Source of the DNA: BQJU01 sp965229635
Lineage (GTDB): Bacteria; Bacteroidota; Bacteroidia; Chitinophagales; Saprospiraceae
Length of the DNA: 64,000 bases
Assembly: GCA_965229635.1 (NCBI GenBank)
Contig: OZ245894.1
Span: 5,828,001-5,892,000 of the forward strand
Direction: 5' to 3'
Below are positions 1 to 7,791 of this stretch, piece after piece. How positions within the stretch are numbered: position 1 is the first letter of the stretch; every line of letters begins with the position of its first letter. Position numbers and translations under genes: made by a program. The notes under the pieces are model-generated. The model saw nothing but the letters and a program-made list of their open reading frames with translations. It made no database searches and was not told the DNA's origin.

Positions 1-46
1 CTATATCTTAAAGAAAAACTGGTTTGACAAACTACCTGCTGTATGA
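1..46 (+). CDS. C-terminal end of an upstream gene, possibly a sugar symporter (partial)
   Basis: The frame that ends in the TGA at 44-46 is open to the left edge and encodes YILKKNWFDKLPAV. Its stop overlaps the ATG of the GH130 gene as ATGA, the same four-base overlap seen at the next gene junction, so it is probably the preceding gene of one translationally coupled operon. In known Bacteroides mannan clusters the phosphorylase and epimerase genes sit beside a cation:sugar symporter and a GH26 mannanase. A symporter C-terminus would fit, but fourteen residues cannot prove it. The frame could also be a chance open stretch. Confidence 0.4.
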   Translation, partial: YILKKNWFDKLPAV

Positions 47-1218
47 GTGAATTTCAAAAAAAAGTAACCCAACTCCTCGAGGAGCATGAGGCTCTGATCA
101 CCCGCAAAAATGAACCTGAGAAAAAGGGAAATGGCATTTATCAACGTTGGAAATATCCCATCCTGACGGCAGAACACAGTCCCATTTTCTGGCGCTATGA
201 TCTTGACGAAAAACGTAACCCTTTTCTGATGGAACGTCAGGGCATCAATGCCACTTTCAATGCAGGAGCGATGCTTTGGCAAGGTAAATACCTGATGGTG
301 GTCCGTGTAGAGGGCAGTGACCGAAAGTCTTTTTTTGGCATTGCGGAAAGCCCCAATGGCGTAGACAATTTCCGTTTTTGGGATTACCCCGTCGATATGC
401 CGGAAACGGAGGAGCGAGACACCAATGTGTACGATATGCGGCTCACTCATCATGAGGATGGTTGGATTTACGGCTTATTTTGCACCGAACGCAAGGATTT
501 TGACCGTCCGGACGACACCTCGGCGGCAGTAGCCCAATGTGGTATTGCCCGCACCAGAGATCTGCTTTCCTGGGAGCGCTTGCCAGACCTGGTTACGCAT
601 TCTGGGCAACAGCGCAATGTGGTGCTTCACCCGGAATTTGTTGAGGGGAAATACGCCCTGTACACCCGACCGCAGGATGGTTTTATCAGTGTAGGCAGCG
701 GCGGTGGCATTGGATGGGGGTTAACGGATAGCATGGAGAATGCCCGGGTTGAAAAAGAAACCATTGTGGATGGGAAAGTATACCATACCATCAAGGAGTT
801 AAAAAATGGCCAGGGACCAACCCCAATCAAAACGAAAAAAGGCTGGCTACATCTCGGGCACGGAGTACGCAATACTGCCGCTGGCCTCCGCTATGTGCTT
901 TACCTCTTTCTCACCGACCTGGAAAAACCCTGGATCGTCACCTATCTTCCGGCGGGATATTTTATTGCTCCCCAAGGTATCGAACGAGTTGGCGATGTTT
1001 CCAACGTCGTCTTCAGCAATGGCTGGATTGTTAATGAGGCCGGTGAAGTGTTCATCTATTACGCCTCATCCGACATGCGAATGCACGTTGCCACTTCCAC
1101 GGTCACCCGCCTCCTCGATTATGTTGTGAATACCCCTCCCGATGGCTTATTCACCGCCGAAAGTGTAAAAACACGTAGTGAACTGATTCGTAAAAACCTG
1201 GAAATCCTGAATCGATGA
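43..1218 (+). CDS. GH130 4-O-beta-D-mannosyl-D-glucose phosphorylase
   Basis: Predicted cytosolic inverting phosphorylase that splits beta-1,4-mannosyl-glucose with inorganic phosphate into alpha-mannose 1-phosphate and glucose. The 391-residue length matches the GH130_1 enzymes (about 390). The family motif DTNVYDMRL places Asp131 at the position of the proton-donor Asp of the Bacteroides fragilis enzyme. Other family landmarks are NATFNAG (69-75) early and a glycine-rich SVGSGGGIGWG segment around 216-226. No signal peptide is present. The start overlaps the previous stop, and the 3' end overlaps the epimerase gene by four bases, so both enzymes should be made together. Mannobiose taken up by the SusCD system would first be epimerised to mannosyl-glucose and then phosphorolysed here. 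A mannobiose-specific GH130_2 activity is less likely given length and context. Confidence 0.9.
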   Translation: MSEFQKKVTQLLEEHEALITRKNEPEKKGNGIYQRWKYPILTAEHSPIFWRYDLDEKRNPFLMERQGINATFNAGAMLWQGKYLMVVRVEGSDRKSFFGIAESPNGVDNFRFWDYPVDMPETEERDTNVYDMRLTHHEDGWIYGLFCTERKDFDRPDDTSAAVAQCGIARTRDLLSWERLPDLVTHSGQQRNVVLHPEFVEGKYALYTRPQDGFISVGSGGGIGWGLTDSMENARVEKETIVDGKVYHTIKELKNGQGPTPIKTKKGWLHLGHGVRNTAAGLRYVLYLFLTDLEKPWIVTYLPAGYFIAPQGIERVGDVSNVVFSNGWIVNEAGEVFIYYASSDMRMHVATSTVTRLLDYVVNTPPDGLFTAESVKTRSELIRKNLEILNR

Positions 1219-2444
1219 AGCCCGTACAACCAGAACTCACGCTCCTTGATGAGTCTTTCCGCATTAGTTTGATTAAAGAGTTTCAAGCCGAACTGGAAGC
1301 TATCTTAAGCTGGTGGCAATTGCGGATGGTAGATACGGATAACGGAGGGTTTTACGGACGCATTGACGGATACAATCAATTGCATCCCGAGGCAGAAAAA
1401 AGTATCATACTGAATAGCCGCATTTTGTGGACGTTCGCAGCGGCAGCCCGACACACTCATGATTTTGGCCATAAAAAAATGGCGGAACGAGCCTTTCAAT
1501 ATTTGCTCAAACATTTTGTCGATCCCCTGGAAGGTGGTGTATTTTGGATGCTGAATTATCGCGGAGAACCGGTGAATACCAAAAAGCAGATTTACGCACA
1601 GGCTTTTACGATTTATGCCCTTTCGGAATATTATTTGTTTACGCAAAATCAACAGGCGCTGGAGACGGCCCTGGAAATCTTCTGGTTGATTGAAAAGTAT
1701 AGCTTCGACAAACACACCCACGGTTACCTGGAAGCTTTTTCCCGGGAATGGCAGGACCTTGCCGATCTCCGACTGAGCGAAAAAGATGCCAACGCAGCAA
1801 AAACCATGAATACCCACTTGCATGTGCTTGAAGCTTACACCAACCTATACCGGGCCTCCCCTACCGAAGCTGTAAGGCTAGCTTTAAAGAAATTGATTGA
1901 GTGTTTCCTGGAGCGACTTATTTCTCCAAAAACACATCACCTGCACTTGTTTTTTGATGAAAATTGGGCGCTCCAACCCTCCCGGATTTCATACGGCCAC
2001 GATATTGAATGTAGCTGGTTGTTATGGGAAGCTGCAGAAGTTTTAGAGGATAAATCGCTCCAAAAGCTGGTGGAACCGATAACCGTGGGAATGGCAAGAG
2101 TTGCCTTTGAGGAAGGACTAGACACCAATAATGGACTCAATAACGAGACCTCACCAAACGGCGATAAGGATCGTGACAAACACTGGTGGCCCCAGGCTGA
2201 AGCAGTAGTGGGATTTTATAATGCATGGCAGCTCTCCGGAGAAACCTGCTACCAAAAACTGGCGCTGGATTGCTGGGGTTTCATCAAAAAGTATTTGAAA
2301 GACAAATCTGGCGGCGAATGGCACTGGCGGGTGGATAGTGCAGAACAACCGGTATTAAACGAAGACAAAGCCGGCCCCTGGAAAGCGCCGTATCACAATG
2401 GGCGCATGTGCCTGGAAATGATCAGGCGACTGCAAAGTGGCTAA
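1215..2444 (+). CDS. cellobiose/mannobiose 2-epimerase (AGE superfamily)
   Basis: Member of the N-acylglucosamine/cellobiose 2-epimerase family, an (alpha/alpha)6-barrel enzyme that converts the reducing-end mannose of beta-1,4-mannobiose to glucose. The 409-residue length is normal. Conserved residues are visible: R69 in NSRILWTF, H201/H203 in MNTHLHVLEAY, H262 in SYGHDIECSWLLWE, HWWPQAEA (323-330) and H394 in APYHNGRMCLEM. H262 and H394 correspond to the two catalytic histidines of the family. The gene overlaps the GH130 gene as ATGA and completes the epimerase-phosphorylase pair of the mannan pathway. No signal peptide, so it acts in the cytosol. Substrate preference for mannobiose over cellobiose is inferred from the GH130 partner. 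Confidence 0.9.
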   Translation: MKPVQPELTLLDESFRISLIKEFQAELEAILSWWQLRMVDTDNGGFYGRIDGYNQLHPEAEKSIILNSRILWTFAAAARHTHDFGHKKMAERAFQYLLKHFVDPLEGGVFWMLNYRGEPVNTKKQIYAQAFTIYALSEYYLFTQNQQALETALEIFWLIEKYSFDKHTHGYLEAFSREWQDLADLRLSEKDANAAKTMNTHLHVLEAYTNLYRASPTEAVRLALKKLIECFLERLISPKTHHLHLFFDENWALQPSRISYGHDIECSWLLWEAAEVLEDKSLQKLVEPITVGMARVAFEEGLDTNNGLNNETSPNGDKDRDKHWWPQAEAVVGFYNAWQLSGETCYQKLALDCWGFIKKYLKDKSGGEWHWRVDSAEQPVLNEDKAGPWKAPYHNGRMCLEMIRRLQSG

Positions 2445-2457
2445 TTACCATTGATAC

Positions 2458-2492
2458 AAAAAATGCCCGGCACTGAAATCAGCGCCGGGCAT
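2458..2492 (-). terminator. rho-independent terminator of the susCD operon, between convergent units
   Basis: A perfect 9-bp stem, ATGCCCGGC (2463-2471) with GCCGGGCAT (2484-2492), closes a 12-base loop. On the minus strand the stem is followed by six T residues (complement of 2458-2463), so it is a classic terminator for the leftward lipoprotein/SusCD operon. On the plus strand the T-tract is weak, but the hairpin may also serve the phosphorylase-epimerase unit. Confidence 0.8.
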
Positions 2493-2528
2493 CGAATTTA
2501 AATCAAAACTCAAGTAAACAACAATCTT

Positions 2529-4643
2529 TTACAATGCTTCAAATCGCACATTATCGATACAGGCATTGACCTGTGAATCTCCATTGTTAAAGGCTACGCC
2601 AAAATCTTCATTAATACTGTTCATATCCATAATGGGACTACCATTATCCAGGAACTGATCCAACGGAATGGTAACGGTTATCCAGCCATTGGTTTGGAAG
2701 GGCCCCTCCGATTCCCAGGGTTTCCAGTAATGCCAGAAGTCTCCTTCCGAACCTTTTAGCCTCCAGGCAAATTCACCACCGGTAATCGGATCCAACACGT
2801 TGATATCAAACTTGAGAACATAACCACTTATATTGGTACCAATCGTAGAGGCAGGGAAATTGTCCTGTCCGTTTCTCCAGAAGAAACCGGTCCACCCACT
2901 ACAAGCCTGGTTAACGCGGTAGTAATTTGTTCCGTCCAGGGTGAGGTTGGGTTCATTTTCCGGGCCACCGGTATCGCCCCACCAGGCGCCTAGGTTGTCA
3001 AAATTGAAGAATACCAGATTCGGGTCTGCAACTGGGTCTACCCCCTGAATATTGATTTCCGGAGATTCGATCATCTGCCCATCGGAAGTGATCAGGATCA
3101 AGGTGCCAACACCCGTTTGTACATTCATTGGAATGAACACCTCGATCAGCGATTCCGTCTTTTCACCGTACATAGTAGCCGGTACGTCAACCGGGAAGAT
3201 GATCTCGGTCACTTCATCCAGGTTTTCACCGTAAATACTGATTTTATCACCCGGTCCTGCCGATTCAGGCATTTCAGTAATGACAGCAGAAGTGGACGCC
3301 AATACGGTCAAGGATTCGGAAGAAGTCACTTCGTCGCCGTTGACCATTACCACGGTGATTGGGCCATCCATTGCGCCTACGGGAACGGTAACCAATACCT
3401 CGGTTTCCGCAGCACTATTGACATCTGCCTGCACATCACCCGCAAATTTTACGCTGGCTACCACATCCAGGTCTTCTCCGGAAATCGTCAATTCATTGGT
3501 CACCTGAATTTCCATTGGTGAAATGCCGGAAATGGTTGGTTTGACTAAGGTCAATGTTGCTAATGAGGTCACGGATTTATCCGCAGCAGTACCAAAGGTA
3601 ACCACATCTTCAGTGGCATCGATGGGCACCGTAACTTCCAATTCGGTAGCTGATTGATTAACAACCGTACCTTGTTTGTCACCGCCAAAAGATACGCGCG
3701 TCACCAAATCCAGATCTGTCCCCGTCACCGTCACATTCTGGCCATTCTTAACAGGGTTGGGTGTCATTCCACTAATGGTCGGTAGGGACATCACCAACTC
3801 GTTCTCCGAGGTAACCTCTACCAATGAAGCCACTACCAATTTGATGTTTCCATCCTTGGCATCAGCCGGCACAGTAACTTCAATTTTATCGGCAGCCTGG
3901 CTTACAAAATCCGAAATGCGGTTGCCACCACCAAAGACAATTTCCCTGGTCAAATCCAGATCGGTTCCGGAAATGGTGAGGTTGGTACCAGCTTTTACCG
4001 GATTGGGAGATAGCTCGGTAATCGATGGCACCGTCACCACTAACTCCGTTTCAGAAGTCACTAATATTGGATCCAATTCTCCATTGGAAACAGTGACCGT
4101 ACCGGTCTTGGCTTCCTCTGGGACAATCACTTCAATTTTCTCTTTGGATTGACTCACAAAGGAGGTGTCCCCTACCCCAACATTGGCGGTAAAGATCACT
4201 TCGCTGATAAGGTTGAGATAATCTCCTTCAATGGTCACCACATCACCGGGCCTTGCCTCAGCAGGAGTAATGGCATCGATGGAAATGGGCTCGGAAATGG
4301 TTAGGATCGATCGAGACGTAATGTCTCCCTGTGGCGTCTTTAGGGTCACTGGCCCATCTACCGTAGCCTCTGGCACTACAATCTCGATCAATTCTGCAGT
4401 TTTGGTAGCAAAGTTGGTCACTTCCACATTGTCTGTCAAAACAATCGCCGTTACCCGATCCAGGTTTTGCCCAATAAATTTCAATTGCCCTCCACGGAGC
4501 GCTGGCGATGGCCCAAAGCTCTCCAGAATCACGAGGTCCTTTCCGGCATCATCGTCATCCTTCTTACAGGAGGTGAATAACAATCCGGTGGAAATGGCCC
4601 CCACCATTGCGATTGTTATGTAAAATTTTATGCTTCGTATCAT
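2529..4643 (-). CDS. surface glycan-binding lipoprotein with six IPT/TIG-like domains (SGBP)
   Basis: Outer-surface lipoprotein expected to capture polysaccharide for the SusCD transporter. The 704-residue product starts with a lipoprotein signal peptide ending in LLFTSC (Cys at about 26). KKDDDD follows the Cys, an acidic lipoprotein export signal typical of surface display in Bacteroidota. Six successive ~80-residue IPT/TIG-like Ig-fold domains fill residues ~34-530, each with a P-x-x-G...I-x-G-x-(D/N)-L-D core. The last ~175 residues resemble the glycan-binding domain of SGBP-B proteins and contain a Trp-rich segment (WHYWKPWESEG) followed by NGWITVTIPLDQF. The adjacent lipoprotein gene ends in the same kind of domain. 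It is the last gene of the operon, just before the terminator. Ligand identity (mannan or glucomannan) is inferred from the enzymes opposite. Confidence 0.82.
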   Translation of the reverse strand: MIRSIKFYITIAMVGAISTGLLFTSCKKDDDDAGKDLVILESFGPSPALRGGQLKFIGQNLDRVTAIVLTDNVEVTNFATKTAELIEIVVPEATVDGPVTLKTPQGDITSRSILTISEPISIDAITPAEARPGDVVTIEGDYLNLISEVIFTANVGVGDTSFVSQSKEKIEVIVPEEAKTGTVTVSNGELDPILVTSETELVVTVPSITELSPNPVKAGTNLTISGTDLDLTREIVFGGGNRISDFVSQAADKIEVTVPADAKDGNIKLVVASLVEVTSENELVMSLPTISGMTPNPVKNGQNVTVTGTDLDLVTRVSFGGDKQGTVVNQSATELEVTVPIDATEDVVTFGTAADKSVTSLATLTLVKPTISGISPMEIQVTNELTISGEDLDVVASVKFAGDVQADVNSAAETEVLVTVPVGAMDGPITVVMVNGDEVTSSESLTVLASTSAVITEMPESAGPGDKISIYGENLDEVTEIIFPVDVPATMYGEKTESLIEVFIPMNVQTGVGTLILITSDGQMIESPEINIQGVDPVADPNLVFFNFDNLGAWWGDTGGPENEPNLTLDGTNYYRVNQACSGWTGFFWRNGQDNFPASTIGTNISGYVLKFDINVLDPITGGEFAWRLKGSEGDFWHYWKPWESEGPFQTNGWITVTIPLDQFLDNGSPIMDMNSINEDFGVAFNNGDSQVNACIDNVRFEAL

Positions 4644-4887
4644 GATTTTATTTTTTACAAATGTTAATGATCAGAGGAGGTAGGTTGTAGGGATGAGGCT
4701 TTAGGTTTTGGGTTTTAGGAAGATCGTGTCAAAATAACCTTTAAACTTCCTCTCCGCCTCAACCATCTCCCCCGTCTAAACCTCCTCAACCGCCTAAACT
4801 CGAAACGTCCTAAACCTTCTCCCCCGCCTAAACCTACTCTAAACCGCCTCCACTCTCCACTCTAAACTCTACCCTCTAAACTCTAAA
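4644..4887 (-). repeat. intergenic degenerate GTTTAG(A/G)G repeat after the upstream lipoprotein gene
   Basis: The spacer between the two lipoprotein genes is not random. Read on the minus strand it begins at the stop codon (TAG) and runs through many copies of GTTTAGAG/GTTTAGGCGG mixed with GGGGGAGA, i.e. a purine-rich, G-rich 3' tract. The distal half, near 4700-4730, turns into TTAGG/GGTTTTGGG-like sequence on the plus strand. No coding frame is evident. A related block with an identical 16-base core lies behind the polyprenyl synthase gene. Confidence 0.6.
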
Positions 4888-6090
4888 CTACCTAGGAACT
4901 ACCCGCACATTATCCACCGCCACAAACACCGGATTGGTGCCTTCGGCAGGACCAAACATCATCATCGTGATATTGGTCAGTGAAGACAGATTGTCAATGG
5001 ATGCCGAGCCGATTTCATCATCTGTCGGATCATCCTTATTGTATTTGAATTCACTCAGTGGAATGGTCACGGTTACCCAACCATCCGTTTTGTAAGAACC
5101 ACTTTTCCAAGGTCTCCAGCGGGCGATTGCCGTACCGGCTACGTCACGGCCATGATCTTCAGCATAAGGACCAAAGAAGATTTCCATACGAACTTCTTGC
5201 CATTCTATGGGCACATTGGCCTCAAACTTCAGTACCAGATCATTCACACTGCCAGTAGCCACCGGAACATTACCACCACCTCTCGGAGCCCAGTATTGCA
5301 AAGTCATTTCGTTGACCCACTGCCAGGCACCAAAGTTGTCATTTTTGAAGTAGGCATATTTCCCGGAAACGGGTGTGATCTCCGCAAAGTCCCCTTCACC
5401 GGCAATTGGAGCAGTCCAGGTTTCGTGAATTTTCTGATCAAAATCCAGCAGGATGTTGCGATCATCGCGGAAAATGAAGTCGGAGGTCGCCTTGCCAAAG
5501 GTAGTTTGCACGACCACCGGTCCAGATGAAGCACCGGCAGGTACAGTGACTTCCAGCCAGGTCTTATCAGAAGCCGTTACAGTTCCTTCCAAGTCTCCAG
5601 GAAAGATCACCTTGGGCTCGAAGAAAAAATCTCCTTCCAGCCGCATGGTACCTCCATCGGCTACGTATTCGCTTTTGACGGTGGCAATTTCCGGTCCGGG
5701 AACATTTACCGAAAAGTCGTAAAGCAGTTCCGTATCATCCGAAAAGACAAAGCGGATTTTATTGTTCACCTCACTGGGTACCGTACTGGGCACATTGACC
5801 AATATGGTTTCATTGGTGATGTAACTGGGGTTCAAAGTCGCCTTTTGGTCATTGAACCACATTTCCCGGGTGTGGCCCAGATTTTCACCGACCACAGCAA
5901 TCAAACTACCCATAAAGGCTCCCACAATCAATGAATCCGCCTGTTCCGGATTGGTAGAACGTACGTATTTCACTACAGGAGTCCCCGTTATTTTGATCCC
6001 CTCATCGTCCTTTTCGCACGAGGTGGTCAAGCCTCCAACCATTAGGGCAGGAATGATCAGAAGCATTATAGATTTTATTATTGATTTCAT
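4888..6090 (-). CDS. surface glycan-binding lipoprotein, two TIG-like domains (SGBP)
   Basis: A 400-residue lipoprotein encoded directly downstream of susD. Signal peptide with lipobox GGLTTSC (Cys ~25) followed by EKDDEG, the acidic surface-export type. Two TIG-like Ig-fold domains occupy about residues 35-210. The C-terminal ~190 residues form an SGBP-type carbohydrate-binding domain with aromatic patches such as NDNFGAWQWVNEM and ARWRPWKSGSYKTDGWVTV, the latter matching the WKPWESEGPFQTNGWITV segment of the neighbouring six-TIG protein. The pair therefore looks like two reaches of the same binding domain: a short-stalk and a long-stalk version. Only about 30 bp separate it from susD, consistent with one operon. 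It has no catalytic motif. Confidence 0.8.
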   Translation of the reverse strand: MKSIIKSIMLLIIPALMVGGLTTSCEKDDEGIKITGTPVVKYVRSTNPEQADSLIVGAFMGSLIAVVGENLGHTREMWFNDQKATLNPSYITNETILVNVPSTVPSEVNNKIRFVFSDDTELLYDFSVNVPGPEIATVKSEYVADGGTMRLEGDFFFEPKVIFPGDLEGTVTASDKTWLEVTVPAGASSGPVVVQTTFGKATSDFIFRDDRNILLDFDQKIHETWTAPIAGEGDFAEITPVSGKYAYFKNDNFGAWQWVNEMTLQYWAPRGGGNVPVATGSVNDLVLKFEANVPIEWQEVRMEIFFGPYAEDHGRDVAGTAIARWRPWKSGSYKTDGWVTVTIPLSEFKYNKDDPTDDEIGSASIDNLSSLTNITMMMFGPAEGTNPVFVAVDNVRVVPR

Positions 6091-6122
6091 TTTAATTCGA
6101 TTTTAAGTCATTCAATCATTGC

Positions 6123-7772
6123 CTACTGAAACTCATAGTCGACCGCTGGTTCAGAGGGTGCCAGCATTGGATTGGCCACCACCTCAGCAGCTGGTATCGG
6201 CAAAAACATTTGCGCTTCATTGACAACCACCGGATTATCGGGGGCCATCAACTCATACCCCTCAATGGTATTTTCGTCGGGCGCATCATCGCCCTGAATG
6301 CGCTGATAAATATGGGCACGCTCCTGTCCATTCAGGTAAGCCATTGCCGCGTTTTTGTCGCGGTAGAAGTAGCGCTTGACGTCAAACCAGTTGATGCTTT
6401 CCAGCCCAAATTCTACCCTTCTCTCCAGGAGAATATCTTCAAAGGTCAGACTTGAAAGTTCGGACAAACCAGCGCGCGTACGAATGGCATTGAAGTAACC
6501 CAATGCGGTTCCATCCATAGTGATGGATTTGGTGCCCAGCTCCGCTTCCGCGTAAAGCAGATACACATCGGCCAGGCGGAGAATGTACTGATTGATGGCC
6601 GTAGCTTGTCCGGTGGATACTTTACCATCGTTATCAGCGGCACTCCCCACTACGTACTTTTTCAAACTGTTGAGCAATGGAGTTACACCTTCCACCACGA
6701 TGTTTGGATCGGTGGGATCTCTGGTTACAATATTGTAGGTATAGCCACCATTGGCTCTGTTGATCTCATCGTAGTGGTCGCCGGGTGCCATGTAGATAGC
6801 TTTCTGACGCTTGTCGGCCGGATCTACCTCTTGCATAAAGTCGTAGGTCACCGACTTATAACCTCCCCACGCTTCGCTGTTGCCGGTGATGAGGCTACTG
6901 CGGGCCCAGTTGGCCTGGCGGCTGTTGCCCAATGCGTAAGAACCTTCCATCCATTGCATGGCAAAAAGGGATTCAATATTGTTGTTGTTTTCAATTTTGA
7001 ATAGGTCAGCATAGTTGCTCATCAATCCCAAACCACTATTATTGATCACCTGACTGGCGTAGTCTTTTGCTGTAGCAAATTCGGCATCCGAACCGGTGTT
7101 CTGTCCGATAGTAACGTGCAGCTTGGCCAACATGCCCATGGCCGACCACTTGGTGACCCGTCCGGGCTCATCGGCGGCAGGGAGATTTTCGGCTGCAAAA
7201 ACCAAGTCACGACGCACAAATTCATAAATGCTGGATCGGGTGTTTTTGGGAAGGAACAAATTATTGCTGGTTACCAACTCGGTGGAATTCTCAACAATGG
7301 GTACTTCACCCCAGAATTCCGCCAGCATGTAGTAGGCTGTCCCGCGAATGAAACGCGCCTCACCCAGTGCTGCATTTATGATATCTTCCGAGACATTTCC
7401 GGCAGCCGCTCTCGGCATATCATTGATGATCGAATTGGCATAGCTGATCACCCGAAACAAGCCCACCCAACCAGAGTTGATGTGTGCGTTACCTTCGGTA
7501 AAGGTGAAAAAGAAGAACTGGCCTTCCTGATCGTATGTCTGGTACATGTCACCGGCTAATCCATCACCGGCCACCCAGAAAAATTTGTCATTGAAGTCAA
7601 ACCAGGGAAACCCATACAGGGAAGCCGTAGCTGCCTTAATCTCGGTTTCATTCCGATAGAAATTATCACCTGTCAACCGATCCACTGGTTCAATGTCCAA
7701 AAACTCTTTCTGGCAAGCACTAAGGGCCAGCAGAATGGCAACGGACAAGATATGTTTGAATATATTTTTCAT
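6123..7772 (-). CDS. SusD-family nutrient-binding outer-membrane lipoprotein
   Basis: RagB/SusD-family lipoprotein that caps the SusC channel and binds oligosaccharides. I place the start at the ATG encoding MKNIFKHILSV rather than at an upstream in-frame start, because the upstream start would overlap the susC stop and add ten residues before a clean signal peptide. The lipobox is LLALSAC, followed by QKEFLDIEP, a typical SusD beginning. The 549-residue length, an N-terminal SusD-like region with ARFIRGTAYYMLAEFWGEVP, and the C-terminal INQYILRLADVYLLYAEAE and LLERRVEFGLE segments are all family hallmarks. It starts 19 bp after the susC stop, so the pair is co-transcribed. Confidence 0.95.
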   Translation of the reverse strand: MKNIFKHILSVAILLALSACQKEFLDIEPVDRLTGDNFYRNETEIKAATASLYGFPWFDFNDKFFWVAGDGLAGDMYQTYDQEGQFFFFTFTEGNAHINSGWVGLFRVISYANSIINDMPRAAAGNVSEDIINAALGEARFIRGTAYYMLAEFWGEVPIVENSTELVTSNNLFLPKNTRSSIYEFVRRDLVFAAENLPAADEPGRVTKWSAMGMLAKLHVTIGQNTGSDAEFATAKDYASQVINNSGLGLMSNYADLFKIENNNNIESLFAMQWMEGSYALGNSRQANWARSSLITGNSEAWGGYKSVTYDFMQEVDPADKRQKAIYMAPGDHYDEINRANGGYTYNIVTRDPTDPNIVVEGVTPLLNSLKKYVVGSAADNDGKVSTGQATAINQYILRLADVYLLYAEAELGTKSITMDGTALGYFNAIRTRAGLSELSSLTFEDILLERRVEFGLESINWFDVKRYFYRDKNAAMAYLNGQERAHIYQRIQGDDAPDENTIEGYELMAPDNPVVVNEAQMFLPIPAAEVVANPMLAPSEPAVDYEFQ

Positions 7773-7791
7773 CTCAATTAGATTTTTAGCA

